35,765 bases of DNA from an uncultured Lachnotalea sp. Its GTDB lineage: Bacteria > Bacillota > Clostridia > Lachnospirales > Lachnospiraceae. Below the pieces are notes generated by a model that saw nothing but the letters and a program-made list of their open reading frames with translations, was not told the origin of the DNA and did not search any database. The DNA lies in the NCBI GenBank assembly GCA_948470255.1, contig CAOKOS010000023.1, forward strand, positions 1 through 35,765, written 5' to 3'. Positions 14,300 through 24,327 of this stretch are shown here, piece after piece (the stretch's first letter is position 1; every line of letters begins with the position of its first letter). The position numbers and the translations under genes are program-made.

Positions 14300-15196
14300 T
14301 TACAGGAGGCTGGGAGAGAATGTGGTTTCCATGGGAATTTCAATCTGCATGATATAATCTTCGATCTGGTCAATGACGATTTCGTTGATTCCCATTTCGT
14401 AGGAAAAACCGGACAGGGAAAGTCCGTGGGCATCTGCATAAGAAAAGATGTCCTGATAGCGGAGAGGAAGGAGGCTCCAGTCTCCTTTATGAAAAGCTCT
14501 CAGATAAAGTCCGCCGGGCTGTATATGCAGTCCGGTTTTTTTGTTGTGCTGGAAACAATTTTCTTGCGTTGGGGGAATAACGCTTTCGGAGAAATCATTG
14601 GTGGGAAACGGAAGTTCAATAAACAGTTTGGAATAATCCTCAAAATTTCCATGCCGCAGGTTTTCTACAGAAATCATGGAGCCGTAGGATGCATCGTGGA
14701 GCCGGCGGAGCTGATATTTTTTCGTTTCAGAGGTGATCAATTCCACTTCTTTTTCAAAGGATATATCTTTGTCAATATCCACTGTGACGAGGCGTTTCTC
14801 TTCTTTTTCAACGACCTGGATTTCGGATAAATCCATGGTGAGGAGGGTAAGCATATTCCGGCGGTGGTTCCGAAGGGTTTTGGAAAGGGCGTTCATACGG
14901 AGGATGGTTTTGTCCAGTTCTTCTATTTTTTCGCCAAGGAGCTGTTCCAGGGAAGTTGCGGAACGGTTCGTCATAAAATTTTGTATTTCTTCTATGGAAA
15001 CATCTAATTCTCTCAGGAGCAGAATGGTTTCCAGTATGGCGATCTGATGGTAGTCATAGTAGCGGTATCGGTTTTCAGGATGGATAACAGATGGCCGGAA
15101 GAGGCCGATTTCGTCATACCACATCAGCGTCTTCTTATTTATACCGACTAATGCTGCAAACTGGCCGATGGTAAGCAATTTTGTCTTTTTCCACAT
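14300..15196 (-). CDS. MerR-family regulator with effector-binding domain
   Basis: The 298-residue regulator has a winged-helix MerR domain (about 7-76: LLTIGQFAALVGINKKTLMWYDEIGL, split by the turn, then NRYRYYDY). A coiled-coil linker (about 80-118) and a C-terminal GyrI-like effector domain ending near SYEMGINEIVI follow. This is the BmrR/TipA layout used for drug or small-molecule sensing. The start is the ATG at 15196 with AGGAG upstream; codons up to 15250 would cover its own promoter. It is divergent from the MATE exporter, and the shared region has a MerR-type operator, so it very probably controls that exporter and itself. Confidence 0.9.
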   Translation of the reverse strand: MWKKTKLLTIGQFAALVGINKKTLMWYDEIGLFRPSVIHPENRYRYYDYHQIAILETILLLRELDVSIEEIQNFMTNRSATSLEQLLGEKIEELDKTILRMNALSKTLRNHRRNMLTLLTMDLSEIQVVEKEEKRLVTVDIDKDISFEKEVELITSETKKYQLRRLHDASYGSMISVENLRHGNFEDYSKLFIELPFPTNDFSESVIPPTQENCFQHNKKTGLHIQPGGLYLRAFHKGDWSLLPLRYQDIFSYADAHGLSLSGFSYEMGINEIVIDQIEDYIMQIEIPMETTFSPSLL

Positions 15197-15212
15197 TTTC
15201 CAAAATCTCCTA

Positions 15213-15243
15213 TTGACTGTACAGTTACTGTACGGTTTATTAT
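15213..15243 (+). promoter_or_regulatory. MerR-type promoter/operator of the MATE exporter
   Basis: TTGACT (15213-15218) and TATTAT (15238-15243) are separated by 19 bp, the over-long spacer that MerR activators correct by twisting DNA. The spacer contains a perfect 15-nt dyad, GTACAGT-T-ACTGTAC (15219-15233), placed where the regulator binds. Confidence 0.82.
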
Positions 15244-15267
15244 AGGGCACAAGAAGAAAGAAAACAA
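15239..15267 (-). promoter_or_regulatory. Divergent promoter of the MerR regulator gene
   Basis: On the minus strand TTGTTT (15267-15262) and a perfect TATAAT (15244-15239) are 17 bp apart. The -10 overlaps the exporter's -10 and the operator lies just downstream, so binding of the regulator should also repress its own gene. Confidence 0.6.
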
Positions 15268-15285
15268 GATGACAGGAGAAGATTT

Positions 15286-16617
15286 ATGGAAAAACAAAAT
15301 GCCTATAACAAACCGGTTACCTTGGGGAATATTTTAAGATTTGCCATTCCGACCATTATCATGTCAATTTTTATGTCCTTCTATACCATGGTGGACGGAT
15401 TGTTTGTCTCGAATCTGATTGGTACGGATGCGCTGTCAGCCATCAATTTGACTGCGCCGGTTATCCAGCTTGTGACAGCCGTTTCCACCATGCTGGCCAC
15501 GGGCGGAAGCGCAGTTATCATGAAAAAAATGGGAGAACAGAAGATAAAAGAAGCCAGAGAGGATTTTACTTTTTTGATTCTGGTCAATGTGGCGGTGGGA
15601 CTTTTCATGTGTATCCTGGGATATGGGATTACGGAAAAAATTTTTGGAAGTATGAATCTATCTGCGGCCGTGTCGGGGTACTGCACTGCATATCTGGGCA
15701 AGTATCTTTTGTTTACGGTGCCGATTCTCTTGATGAACAATTTTACCCTTTATATGATCGCTTCTGAAAAAGCTTCTCTTTCCCTCTGTTGTTCTGTGGC
15801 CGGAGGTATTTTGAATATTGTGCTGGACTACTTGTTGATCGGAGTATGCAGATTGGGAATCGGCGGGGCGGCAGTGGCAACGGGACTTGGCTACAGCGTA
15901 ACGGCGATAGTGGGAGTGTTTGTATTTAGCGGGAGAAAAAACCTTTTGCATTTTACAAAGCCGGTTTTTCGTATCAGGGTTCTTATGAAAGCTGCTTCCA
16001 ATGGATGTTCCGAAATGGCGACAAGTCTTGTCACCGGAATTGTCACCATGATGTTCAACTGGACGATGCTGCACTATGTAGGGGAAAATGGTGTTGCCGC
16101 TGTTACGATTATCATGTATGTCCTGATGTTTGCAAGTTCTCTCTACACGGGATATTCTTATGGGGTGGCGCCCATGGTCAGTTATTATTATGGGGAGAAA
16201 AACCATGAAAAGTTGAAAAAGCTGGTATTACTCAGTCTAAAAGTGATCGCGGGAATTTCTATAGTGACGGCAGCCTTTTCTTTTGGAGCCACCGGGCGTC
16301 TGGTGGCGGTGTTTGCCCGCCCGGATAATCCGGTATATGGGCTTGCTGTGACCGGAAACAGGATCTGTACCCTAGCGCTTTGCTTCATTGGCTTTAATAT
16401 TTTTGCCAGCGGGATGTTTACGGCTTTATCCAATGGAGCCGTCTCATTTATCCTGGCTGTTTCCCGTTCCTTTGTGTTTATGCTGATTACCATGCTGACA
16501 TTCCCTGTTATTTTTGGGGTAAATGGAATCTGGCTGGCTACTCCGGCGGCGGAGCTTATGGCCCTTACCTTGTCTGCGACGATGTTTTTCAGATACCGGG
16601 AGCGGTATAAATATTAA
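15286..16617 (+). CDS. MATE-family multidrug efflux transporter
   Basis: The 443-residue integral membrane protein has about 12 hydrophobic helices and MATE features in both halves: IPTIIMSIFMSFYTMVDGLF at the N-terminus and GYSYGVAPMVSYYYGE in the second half. MATE proteins export cationic drugs and metabolites in exchange for Na+ or H+. AGGAG lies about 7 nt before the ATG. It is transcribed from the MerR-controlled promoter at 15213-15243, so the pair forms an inducible efflux unit. The real substrate is unknown. Confidence 0.92.
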   Translation: MEKQNAYNKPVTLGNILRFAIPTIIMSIFMSFYTMVDGLFVSNLIGTDALSAINLTAPVIQLVTAVSTMLATGGSAVIMKKMGEQKIKEAREDFTFLILVNVAVGLFMCILGYGITEKIFGSMNLSAAVSGYCTAYLGKYLLFTVPILLMNNFTLYMIASEKASLSLCCSVAGGILNIVLDYLLIGVCRLGIGGAAVATGLGYSVTAIVGVFVFSGRKNLLHFTKPVFRIRVLMKAASNGCSEMATSLVTGIVTMMFNWTMLHYVGENGVAAVTIIMYVLMFASSLYTGYSYGVAPMVSYYYGEKNHEKLKKLVLLSLKVIAGISIVTAAFSFGATGRLVAVFARPDNPVYGLAVTGNRICTLALCFIGFNIFASGMFTALSNGAVSFILAVSRSFVFMLITMLTFPVIFGVNGIWLATPAAELMALTLSATMFFRYRERYKY

Positions 16618-16637
16618 AGATTCAGAAATTTTATTGC

Positions 16638-16666
16638 TTGCAAGCCTGCTTTTGATTCTGTATAAT
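16638..16666 (+). promoter_or_regulatory. Promoter of the DUF1846 gene
   Basis: TTGCAA (16638-16643) and a perfect TATAAT (16661-16666) are separated by 17 bp. The -10 overlaps the ATG at 16665, which rules that codon out as a translation start. Confidence 0.75.
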
Positions 16667-16715
16667 GAGAACGTGTGAAGAAAACGGCAGATGGCTTTGG
16701 AGGGGGAATTCAGAG

Positions 16716-18200
16716 GTGAAAAAAGCAGGATTTGACAATGAAAAGTATCTTCAGCTGCAGTCGGCGCATATTAGTGACAGAATTTCACAATTTGGCGGGA
16801 AACTGTACCTGGAATTTGGCGGAAAACTTTTTGACGATTACCATGCCTCCCGGGTGCTGCCGGGGTTTGAGCCGGACAGCAAGTTAAAAATGCTGCTTCA
16901 GATTAAGACACAGGTGGAGATTGTTGTGGCGCTCAGCGCTTCTGACATTGAGACAAATAAGGTAAGAGGGGATTTGGGGATTACTTATGATTCCGATGTG
17001 CTTCGCCTGATTGATGAATTCCGGGGAATCGGCCTTTATGTGGGCAGCGTGGTTCTGACCAGATACCAGGGGCAGCCTGCCGCCGCGGCATTTCAGAAGA
17101 GACTGGAGACTCTGGGGGTGAAAGTATACCGCCACTATCCCATTGAGGGGTATCCTTCTAATTTATCCAAAATCGTAAGTGACGAAGGTTATGGGAAAAA
17201 TGAATATATTGAAACCAGCAGGGAACTGGTGGTAGTGACGGCGCCAGGCCCGGGAAGCGGAAAGATGGCCACCTGCCTTTCTCAGCTTTATCATGAGCAT
17301 AAACGGGGGATCCAGGCTGGATATGCAAAATTTGAGACATTTCCTGTGTGGAACCTGCCCCTTAAGCATCCGGTTAATCTGGCCTATGAGGCAGCGACGG
17401 CAGATTTGGATGATGTCAATATGATCGACCCGTTCCATCTGGAAGCCTATGGGGAAACCACGGTAAATTATAACCGGGATGTGGAAGTTTTTCCGGTGCT
17501 TTCGGCTATGCTTGAAAAGATTGTGGGTAGATGCCCTTATAAATCGCCGACGGATATGGGCGTAAATATGGCGGGAAACTGTATTTTTGACGATGAAGCT
17601 GTGAAAGAAGCTTCCCGCCAGGAAATCATCCGCCGGTACTATACGGCCCTTTGCGGGAGGCGGAAAGGGATTACTTCAGATCAAGTGGTTTATAAGCTGG
17701 AGCTTTTGATGAAACAGGCGGGGGTGACGGCAGAAGACCGTGCCGTAGTGCAGCCGGCCCTTAGAAAGGAAGAGAGTACAGGGGAGCCGGCGGCTGCCAT
17801 GGAGCTTCCAGATGGGACAATCATTACCGGACGGACATCAGAGCTTTTGGGGCCTTCATCCGCGCTTCTTCTCAATGCTTTGAAAACGCTGGGGGGAATC
17901 GAGGACAGCGTACATCTGATTTCTCCGCGGATTATTGAGCCGATACAGAAATTAAAAGTGGATTATCTGGGGAATAAAAATCCCAGGCTCCATACAGATG
18001 AGATCCTTCTGGCCCTTTCCATCTGCGCAGCGACGGATCAAGAGGCCAAAAAAGCCATGGACCAGCTTTCAAAACTTCAGGGATGCGAAGCCCATTCTAC
18101 AGTGATTTTGTCTCATGTGGATGAACGGATATTCCGGAGGCTGGGAATCAATATTACATATGAGCCGAAATACCAGAGTTCTAAACTGTACCATGTATAA
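16716..18200 (+). CDS. DUF1846 (UPF0371) family protein
   Basis: The 494-residue protein matches DUF1846 along its full length. It has the N-terminal [15 protein letters not shown], the repeated phrases [12 protein letters not shown] and [14 protein letters not shown], the glycine-rich [14 protein letters not shown] near 200, and [10 protein letters not shown] near 305. Members form large assemblies; the biochemical function is not established, though the GPGSGK segment suggests nucleotide or phosphate binding. The start is GTG at 16716 behind GGAGGGGG, 9 nt away; the ATG at 16665 is inside the promoter. It is a single-gene unit ending at a shared terminator with pyrG. Confidence 0.88.
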   Translation: MKKAGFDNEKYLQLQSAHISDRISQFGGKLYLEFGGKLFDDYHASRVLPGFEPDSKLKMLLQIKTQVEIVVALSASDIETNKVRGDLGITYDSDVLRLIDEFRGIGLYVGSVVLTRYQGQPAAAAFQKRLETLGVKVYRHYPIEGYPSNLSKIVSDEGYGKNEYIETSRELVVVTAPGPGSGKMATCLSQLYHEHKRGIQAGYAKFETFPVWNLPLKHPVNLAYEAATADLDDVNMIDPFHLEAYGETTVNYNRDVEVFPVLSAMLEKIVGRCPYKSPTDMGVNMAGNCIFDDEAVKEASRQEIIRRYYTALCGRRKGITSDQVVYKLELLMKQAGVTAEDRAVVQPALRKEESTGEPAAAMELPDGTIITGRTSELLGPSSALLLNALKTLGGIEDSVHLISPRIIEPIQKLKVDYLGNKNPRLHTDEILLALSICAATDQEAKKAMDQLSKLQGCEAHSTVILSHVDERIFRRLGINITYEPKYQSSKLYHV

Positions 18201-18204
18201 TATA

Positions 18205-18246
18205 GCTGTCAAATTGCACCGGGAACCTACCGTGCAATTTGACAGC
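18205..18246. terminator. Bidirectional terminator between DUF1846 gene and pyrG
   Basis: A perfect 15-bp stem (18205-18219 with 18232-18246, starting GCTGTCAAATTGCAC) and a 12-nt loop lie between the two convergent stop codons, followed on the plus strand by ATTTTATT and on the minus strand by TATATTATA. It should stop transcripts from both sides. Confidence 0.82.
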
Positions 18247-18252
18247 ATTTTA

Positions 18253-19872
18253 TTAATCAGTTTGTCTTTGCGCCTGGAATTTAAGGGCCGCCTCAATGAA
18301 TCCGCGGAACAGGGGGTGGGGCTTGTTGGGCCTCGATTTCAGTTCCGGGTGGGCCTGGGTGGCCAGGAACCAGGGATGGGATTTCAATTCAATCATTTCT
18401 ATAATGCGGCCATCAGGGGAAATACCGGACAAGGTCAGGCCGTTTTCTTCCATGACCTTTCGGAAGTCATTGTTGACCTCATAGCGGTGGCGGTGGCGTT
18501 CATGGATGGTTTCAGTTTCATAGAGGGCATAGGCTTTTGTGGTCTTGTCCAATACACAGGGATAAGAGCCGAGGCGTAAAGTGCCTCCGATATCTTCGAT
18601 GCCGTCCTGGTCCGGCATGAGATGGATGACAGGATGGGAAGTCAGCGGGTCTAGTTCTACGCTGTGGGCATCTGCGTATCCGATGACATTGCGGGCAAAT
18701 TCCACGATGGCAAGCTGCATACCCAGGCAAAGTCCCAGGAATGGAATATTATGCTCACGGGCATATCTGATCGCACAGATTTTTCCATCAATCCCGCGGT
18801 TCCCGAATCCGCCGGGCACTAAAATCCCAGACACATCTTCCAGGATTCCGGTTACATTTTCCTCCTTTACTATCTCAGAATCGACCCATTTAATCGTCAC
18901 ATCGGCGTGATGGGCAACGCCTCCGTGACGGAGGGCTTCCACAACGCTGATATAGGCATCGTGGAGCTGGGTATATTTGCCCACCAGGGCAACAGTTACC
19001 TTTTTTTGAGGATGCTTCCATGCATCAATCATGGATATCCAGTCGTCAAGGTCGGGGGCGGGACAGTTAAGATTCAGGCACTTACAGGCGACTTCGGCCA
19101 AATGTTCCTGCTCCATTGCAAGGGGGGCTTCATATAAAATATCAACATCCAGGTTTTGAAGTACATGAGTTGCGGGGACATTACAGAAGAGGGCAATTTT
19201 AGCCCGGATTTGGCTGTCCAGAGGATATTCAGAACGGCATACGATCATATCGGGCTGAATTCCAAGGCCCTGCAGTTCTTTGACGCTGGCTTGGGTAGGC
19301 TTGGTTTTCAATTCGCCGGAAGCTTTGAGATAAGGAATTAAAGTGACGTGAATCAAAATGGCGTTTTCATGGCCGACGTCCTGCTGGAACTGCCGGATGG
19401 CTTCTAAAAATGGCTGGCTTTCGATGTCGCCGACAGTACCGCCCACTTCAATGATGGCGATTTCCGTGTCTTTGGTGGAATAGTTGCGGTGAAAGCGGGA
19501 TTTGATTTCGTTGGTAATATGGGGGATAACCTGTACAGTACCGCCGCCGAAGTCGCCGCGGCGTTCTTTGTGGAGCACGGACCAATAGATTTTTCCGGTG
19601 GTGACATTGGAGTTTTTTGTGAGGCTTTCATCAATAAAGCGTTCATAGTGTCCCAGGTCCAGGTCAGTTTCGGCTCCGTCGTCGGTGACAAAAACTTCTC
19701 CATGCTGAATGGGGTTCATGGTGCCGGGGTCGATATTGATATAAGGGTCGAATTTCTGCATGGTGACAGTGTAGCCTCTGGCTTTCAAAAGACGTCCCAG
19801 TGAAGCGGCTGTGATGCCTTTGCCCAGGCCGGATACCACGCCGCCGGTGACAAATACGTATTTTACAGGCAT
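18253..19872 (-). CDS. pyrG: CTP synthase
   Basis: PyrG aminates UTP to CTP using glutamine and ATP, the last step of pyrimidine nucleotide synthesis. The 539-residue protein has the synthetase domain ([17 protein letters not shown] at 10-26, [23 protein letters not shown]) and a C-terminal class I glutaminase domain with the nucleophile in [19 protein letters not shown], and the catalytic His/Glu in QAHPE. Length and all motifs are normal. AAAGGAGG precedes the ATG. It is monocistronic here. I saw no clear reiterative-initiation promoter or attenuator of the Bacillus pyrG type, although a 6-bp stem (CTGCCG/CGGCAG, 19939-19983) occurs in the leader. Confidence 0.97.
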   Translation of the reverse strand: MPVKYVFVTGGVVSGLGKGITAASLGRLLKARGYTVTMQKFDPYINIDPGTMNPIQHGEVFVTDDGAETDLDLGHYERFIDESLTKNSNVTTGKIYWSVLHKERRGDFGGGTVQVIPHITNEIKSRFHRNYSTKDTEIAIIEVGGTVGDIESQPFLEAIRQFQQDVGHENAILIHVTLIPYLKASGELKTKPTQASVKELQGLGIQPDMIVCRSEYPLDSQIRAKIALFCNVPATHVLQNLDVDILYEAPLAMEQEHLAEVACKCLNLNCPAPDLDDWISMIDAWKHPQKKVTVALVGKYTQLHDAYISVVEALRHGGVAHHADVTIKWVDSEIVKEENVTGILEDVSGILVPGGFGNRGIDGKICAIRYAREHNIPFLGLCLGMQLAIVEFARNVIGYADAHSVELDPLTSHPVIHLMPDQDGIEDIGGTLRLGSYPCVLDKTTKAYALYETETIHERHRHRYEVNNDFRKVMEENGLTLSGISPDGRIIEMIELKSHPWFLATQAHPELKSRPNKPHPLFRGFIEAALKFQAQRQTD

Positions 19873-20101
19873 ATTTTTTCCTCCTTTAATGTTGACGTAT
19901 CAAAGACTGTGTATTCCTGGAGGGTTTTAGCCGTGGAACTGCCGTGGGTAAAGAAATATGACGTGATTTTGCATTTGCGGCAGCCCCATGATAAAACACA
20001 ACTTATATAGTATACAGCCGGGAAAAAAATATTGCCAGAAGTTTTTGTGGGAAATTTTATAAATCCTTAAGATTTGTGAACAATATTTCATTGGAGGCAT
20101 A
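19873..20101. other. Divergent intergenic region between pyrG and ftsH
   Basis: No gene is visible. The pyrG side holds a leader with a weak 6-bp hairpin. Possible minus-strand promoters (TTGTTC-N16-TATAAA further right, TGGCAA-N17-TATACT nearer) are all imperfect, and none stands out. The ftsH promoter begins at the right end. Confidence 0.5.
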
Positions 20102-20129
20102 TTGATTTCTTTTGGAAATGCTTTATAAT
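20102..20129 (+). promoter_or_regulatory. Promoter of ftsH
   Basis: TTGATT (20102-20107) and a perfect TATAAT (20124-20129) are 16 bp apart. The start near 20136 gives a leader of about 50 nt and excludes the in-frame ATG at 20112 as the translation start. Confidence 0.6.
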
Positions 20130-20186
20130 AAAGACAATGCGCAAAGTTCCAAAGATGGGGCTTTCATGGAAAAAGGAGAAAAACAT

Positions 20187-22265
20187 ATGGATAATCCGAA
20201 TCAGAACCGGAACCAGAAAGGGGACGGCAATGGGAACGGAAACAAACAGGGTAGGAATAATCAGATGATTTTACTTCTGGTGGTGGCGGCAGTCGTCACC
20301 CTTCTTTGCGTCTCTATGATGAGCAGCTTTCTTTCTGACGGGACCAGGACGGAAGTATCATACAGTGAATTTGTAAAGATGGTAAAAGAGGGAAAGGTGG
20401 AGTCGGTGGTCATCAAGCAGGATGAGATTGTGTTTACCCCAGCTTCCGGCGTCGTGGTGGAGGATGAAAATGATTCCCCCTTTTACTACCTTCAGACAGA
20501 GTCTTTTTATACTGTGCCGGTGGAGGATGCCGATTTGACAGGGCTTCTTTTGGAAAATGATGTGGAAGTAAAAGGGAAGAAGCCCAGTACCAATTCCACT
20601 TTGCTGGATTTTCTGCTGATTTATATCCTTCCGGTGGTGCTGGTGTGGGTATTTATCATGTTCATTATGCAGCGGGCCGGAGGAGGCGGCATGATGGGCG
20701 TTGGGAAAAGCAATGCAAAAAAATATGATGTCCAGAAGGAGACAGGAGTTTCTTTTAAAGATGTGGCCGGGGAGGACGAGGCGAAAGAATCCCTTCAGGA
20801 AATTGTGGATTTCCTTCATAATCCGGGCCGGTATTCCACTATAGGCGCCAAACTGCCGAAAGGGGCCCTCCTGGTGGGCCCTCCCGGTACGGGGAAAACT
20901 CTTTTGGCAAAGGCTGTGGCAGGTGAAGCAAAGGTGCCGTTTTTTTCTTTGTCAGGTTCTGATTTTGTGGAAATGTTTGTGGGTGTGGGAGCTTCCCGTG
21001 TCCGCGACTTATTTAAAAAAGCCCAGGAAAGCGCCCCGTGTATCGTATTTATTGATGAAATCGATGCCATCGGAAAAAGCCGTGATTCCCGCTATGGTGG
21101 AGGAAATGACGAGAGGGAGCAGACTTTGAACCAGCTTCTTTCGGAGATGGACGGTTTTGATTCCAATAAGGGTGTGTTTATTCTGGCAGCCACCAACCGG
21201 CCGGAGATTCTGGACAAAGCATTGCTTCGCCCCGGACGCCTTGACCGGAGGATTATCGTGGATAAGCCGGATTTAAAGGGACGGGTCAATATTTTGAAAG
21301 TACATTCCAAAGACGTCCTGATGGACGATTCCGTGGATCTGGAAGCCATTGCCCTGGCCACATCGGGGGCTGTTGGTTCCGACCTGGCAAATATGATCAA
21401 TGAGGCGGCTATCAATGCAGTAAAGCATAAGCGTAAGGTGGTCAGCCAGTCAGACTTGTTTGAGGCAGTGGAAGTGGTCCTGGTGGGAAAAGAGAAGAAG
21501 GACAGGATCATGAGTGAAAAGGAACGGCGGATTGTTTCTTATCACGAGGTAGGCCATGCGCTGGTCAGCGCGTTGCAGAAGGATTCTGAGCCGGTTCAGA
21601 AGATTACCATTGTTCCCCGCACGATGGGAGCCCTTGGATACGTGATGAATGTGCCGGAGGAAGAGAAATACCTCAACAGCAAGACGGAGCTGAAAGCTAT
21701 GCTGGCGCAGTACCTGGGAGGCCGCGCGGCTGAAGAACTGGTATTTGAGACAGTGACTACGGGGGCGGCCAACGACATTGAGCGGGCCACATCTGTGGCG
21801 CGCGCCATGGTAACTCAGTATGGGATGTCGGAAAAGTTCGGCATGATGGGGCTGGAGTCTGTTGAAAGCAAATATCTGGACGGAAGGGCAGTGCTTAACT
21901 GTTCTGATGTGACGGCGGCTGAAATCGACAATGAAGTGAAGCGGATTTTGGAGGAAGCCCACGGGGAGGCAGTCCGCCTTCTTTCGGAAAACAGGGAGGC
22001 GCTTGATAAAATTGCCGCGTTCCTCATTGAGCGGGAGACAATTACTGGAGCTGAGTTTATGAAGATTTTCCGGGAAATCAAAGGAGAGCCGGAAGAGGAA
22101 AGCCCAGAACCTGCAAAAGAAGCGGCAAAGCAGGAGACTTCTGAAACGACACAAGAGGCAGCAGGAGAGGGACAGGACGTTTCTGAGACGACGGGAGAAA
22201 TAACGGAGCAGGATGATTCTGAAGCAGAGGAGGATACATCCGGACAGGATATTTCTGAAAATTAA
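20187..22265 (+). CDS. ftsH: ATP-dependent zinc metalloprotease FtsH
   Basis: FtsH is a membrane-anchored AAA+ protease that extracts and degrades membrane and short-lived regulatory proteins. The 692-residue model begins at the ATG at 20187, 8 nt after AAGGAG. An Asn/Gly-rich tail precedes TM1 (about 27-49), an extracytoplasmic domain, and TM2 (about 138-160). The AAA domain has Walker A GPPGTGKT, Walker [12 protein letters not shown] and the second-region-of-homology ATNRPE...RPGRLDRR. The protease domain carries the zinc site HEVGH. The last 40 or so residues are acidic and Glu/Thr-rich. The segment [18 protein letters not shown] differs from the usual GF(S/T)GADL wording, a mild variant. 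Confidence 0.95.
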   Translation: MDNPNQNRNQKGDGNGNGNKQGRNNQMILLLVVAAVVTLLCVSMMSSFLSDGTRTEVSYSEFVKMVKEGKVESVVIKQDEIVFTPASGVVVEDENDSPFYYLQTESFYTVPVEDADLTGLLLENDVEVKGKKPSTNSTLLDFLLIYILPVVLVWVFIMFIMQRAGGGGMMGVGKSNAKKYDVQKETGVSFKDVAGEDEAKESLQEIVDFLHNPGRYSTIGAKLPKGALLVGPPGTGKTLLAKAVAGEAKVPFFSLSGSDFVEMFVGVGASRVRDLFKKAQESAPCIVFIDEIDAIGKSRDSRYGGGNDEREQTLNQLLSEMDGFDSNKGVFILAATNRPEILDKALLRPGRLDRRIIVDKPDLKGRVNILKVHSKDVLMDDSVDLEAIALATSGAVGSDLANMINEAAINAVKHKRKVVSQSDLFEAVEVVLVGKEKKDRIMSEKERRIVSYHEVGHALVSALQKDSEPVQKITIVPRTMGALGYVMNVPEEEKYLNSKTELKAMLAQYLGGRAAEELVFETVTTGAANDIERATSVARAMVTQYGMSEKFGMMGLESVESKYLDGRAVLNCSDVTAAEIDNEVKRILEEAHGEAVRLLSENREALDKIAAFLIERETITGAEFMKIFREIKGEPEEESPEPAKEAAKQETSETTQEAAGEGQDVSETTGEITEQDDSEAEEDTSGQDISEN

Positions 22266-22282
22266 TGAAACCAGGAAGAAAA

Positions 22283-22331
22283 CCGGCGCTTTTCGATTAT
22301 GGCGTTTCAGCAGAAAAGCAGCCGGCTTTTT
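22283..22331 (+). terminator. Terminator after ftsH
   Basis: CCGGC-GCTTTTC (22283-22294) pairs with GAAAAGC-a-GCCGG (22313-22325), a 12-bp stem with one bulged A, followed by CTTTTTC. It lies between the ftsH stop and the uvrC start and should end or reduce read-through. Confidence 0.7.
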
Positions 22332-22378
22332 CTATTTCCGTACATGGATTTCATTTCTATCCAAAGGAGGGAGCGCAT

Positions 22379-24229
22379 TTGTTTGATATCGAGGAAGAAC
22401 TGAAGAAGCTTCCGGGAAAGCCGGGCGTTTATCTTATGCATGATGAAAAAGATGAGATAATTTATGTGGGGAAAGCCATCAGCTTAAAGAACCGGGTGCG
22501 CCAGTACTTTCAGAGCAGCAGGGGAAAAACGGCAAAAATCAATAAAATGGTATCAAAGATTGCCCGCTTTGAATATATTGTAACGGATTCGGAGATGGAA
22601 GCCCTTGTACTGGAATGTAATCTGATCAAAGAGCACAGGCCGCGCTATAATACCATGTTGAAGGATGATAAAAGCTATCCTTACATTAAAGTGACGGTGG
22701 GAGAAGCATTCCCCAGGGTGCTTATGGCCAGGGATATGAAACGGGATAAATCCCGCTATTTTGGCCCCTACACAAGCGCCGGGGCGGTGAAAGACAGTAT
22801 TGGGCTGATTCATAAGCTTTATAAACTGCGGACCTGCCAGAGAAAGCTTCCCGGGGATATCGGAAAGGAGAGGCCCTGTTTAAATTATCACATCAAACAG
22901 TGCAACGCTCCCTGCCAGGGATATATCAGCGAAAAAGAATACCGGGAATCCGTTAACCAGGTGTTGGATTTTCTGGGAGGGAATTATGATACCATCCTGA
23001 AAAAGCTGGAAAAGGAGATGAAGGAGGCGGCCCAAATACTGGATTTTGAGACGGCTGCTGCGGTTCGGGAACTTCTGTTCAGCGTACAGAAAATTTCCCA
23101 GACACAGAAGATCACCGACGGCGGGCGGGAGGACAGGGACATTATCGCCTATGCGGCCGACGGGGAAGATGCAGTGGTACAGATTTTTTTCATGCGGGAA
23201 GGGAAGCTGATTGGACGGGACAATTTTCACCTGGCCATTGGAGAAGGAGATAACCCGGCGGGGCTTATGACAAATTTTGTCAAACAGTTTTACGCGGGGA
23301 CGCCGTTTATTCCAAAATCGCTGATGCTTCAGCATGATGTGGAAGCAGGCGAAAGGGAGCTGATTGAGTGTTGGCTTTCTGAAAAGCGGGGCCAGAAGGT
23401 TTCCATCCATGTGCCCAAAAAGGGAGAGAAAGCCAGGCTCATGGAGATGGCGGAAAAAAATGCCAGCATAATATTAAAGCAGGACAGGGAAAAAATAAAG
23501 AAAGAAGAGCAGAAAACAACCGGGGCTGTGAAGGAACTGGAAGAGGTGCTGGGACTTCCCGGCCTTGTGAGGATGGAAGCCTTTGACATTTCCAATATCA
23601 GCGGATTCCAGTCAGTGGGTTCCATGGTGGTATATGAAAATGGACGTCCGAAACGGGCTGATTACCGGAAGTTCCGAATTCAGACAGTGGAAGGCCCCAA
23701 CGATTATGCATCCATGGAGGAAGTGCTTACCAGACGTTTTGTCCATGGAAAAGAAGAACAGGCGGGAATCCGCCAGACAGGAGGATTTGACCGGTTTCCC
23801 GATATCCTGATGATGGACGGTGGGAAAGGACAGGTATCTGTGGCCAAGCAGGTTCTTGAAAAACTGGGGCTTGCCATCCCTGTCTGCGGCATGGTGAAGG
23901 ACGACAGCCACAGGACCAGGGCGCTTTATTTTGAAGGGAGGGAGCTGCCTCTCGACCGGAAAGGCGAGGGTTTCAGGCTGTTAACCAGAATCCAGGACGA
24001 GGCCCACCGGTTTGCCGTTGAGTACCACCGGAGCCTCCGGGGAAAAGACCAGGTACATTCCGTGCTGGAGGATATTAAGGGTGTGGGGCCTGCCAGGAGA
24101 AAAGCCTTGATGCGCTACTTTGGGACTATGGAAAAGCTGCGGGCAGCTACGGTGGAAGAACTCTCCAAAATCCCTCAGATGAATGAAGCGGCCGCCAAGG
24201 CAGTCTATGAATTTTTCCATAAAGGATAA
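22379..24229 (+). CDS. uvrC: Excinuclease ABC subunit C
   Basis: UvrC makes both incisions in nucleotide excision repair, together with UvrA and UvrB. The start is TTG at 22379 with AAGGAGG 8 nt upstream (22364-22370), giving 616 residues. The frame's earlier ATG at 22265 overlaps the ftsH stop and the terminator and is rejected. Domains in order: GIY-YIG nuclease ([18 protein letters not shown]), a Cys cluster near CQRKLPG...[15 protein letters not shown], the UVR UvrB-binding helix pair ([22 protein letters not shown]), the RNase H-like nuclease ([19 protein letters not shown]), and tandem helix-hairpin-helix motifs at the end ([25 protein letters not shown]). It is complete. Confidence 0.95.
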   Translation: MFDIEEELKKLPGKPGVYLMHDEKDEIIYVGKAISLKNRVRQYFQSSRGKTAKINKMVSKIARFEYIVTDSEMEALVLECNLIKEHRPRYNTMLKDDKSYPYIKVTVGEAFPRVLMARDMKRDKSRYFGPYTSAGAVKDSIGLIHKLYKLRTCQRKLPGDIGKERPCLNYHIKQCNAPCQGYISEKEYRESVNQVLDFLGGNYDTILKKLEKEMKEAAQILDFETAAAVRELLFSVQKISQTQKITDGGREDRDIIAYAADGEDAVVQIFFMREGKLIGRDNFHLAIGEGDNPAGLMTNFVKQFYAGTPFIPKSLMLQHDVEAGERELIECWLSEKRGQKVSIHVPKKGEKARLMEMAEKNASIILKQDREKIKKEEQKTTGAVKELEEVLGLPGLVRMEAFDISNISGFQSVGSMVVYENGRPKRADYRKFRIQTVEGPNDYASMEEVLTRRFVHGKEEQAGIRQTGGFDRFPDILMMDGGKGQVSVAKQVLEKLGLAIPVCGMVKDDSHRTRALYFEGRELPLDRKGEGFRLLTRIQDEAHRFAVEYHRSLRGKDQVHSVLEDIKGVGPARRKALMRYFGTMEKLRAATVEELSKIPQMNEAAAKAVYEFFHKG

Positions 24230-24327
24230 GGGCGCCGGAATGGACTTGCGCTTGTACCTTTCCTGTGTTAGTATACATTATGAAACGCCAAATGGCGATA
24301 ATGGAAGTTTAGAGAGGGAGGAACCGC

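Noticed and set aside
19920-20010. Possible CTP-sensing attenuator or GGGC reiterative start in the pyrG leader
   Set aside because: A GGGGCTGCC stretch and a 6-bp stem exist, but no promoter puts transcription start at the G-run and no stem plus T-run is present.
21450-22154. Minus-strand frame of 234 codons inside ftsH
   Set aside because: The plus-strand FtsH motifs (SRH, HEVGH) cover the same bases; the antisense frame has no domain or start signal.
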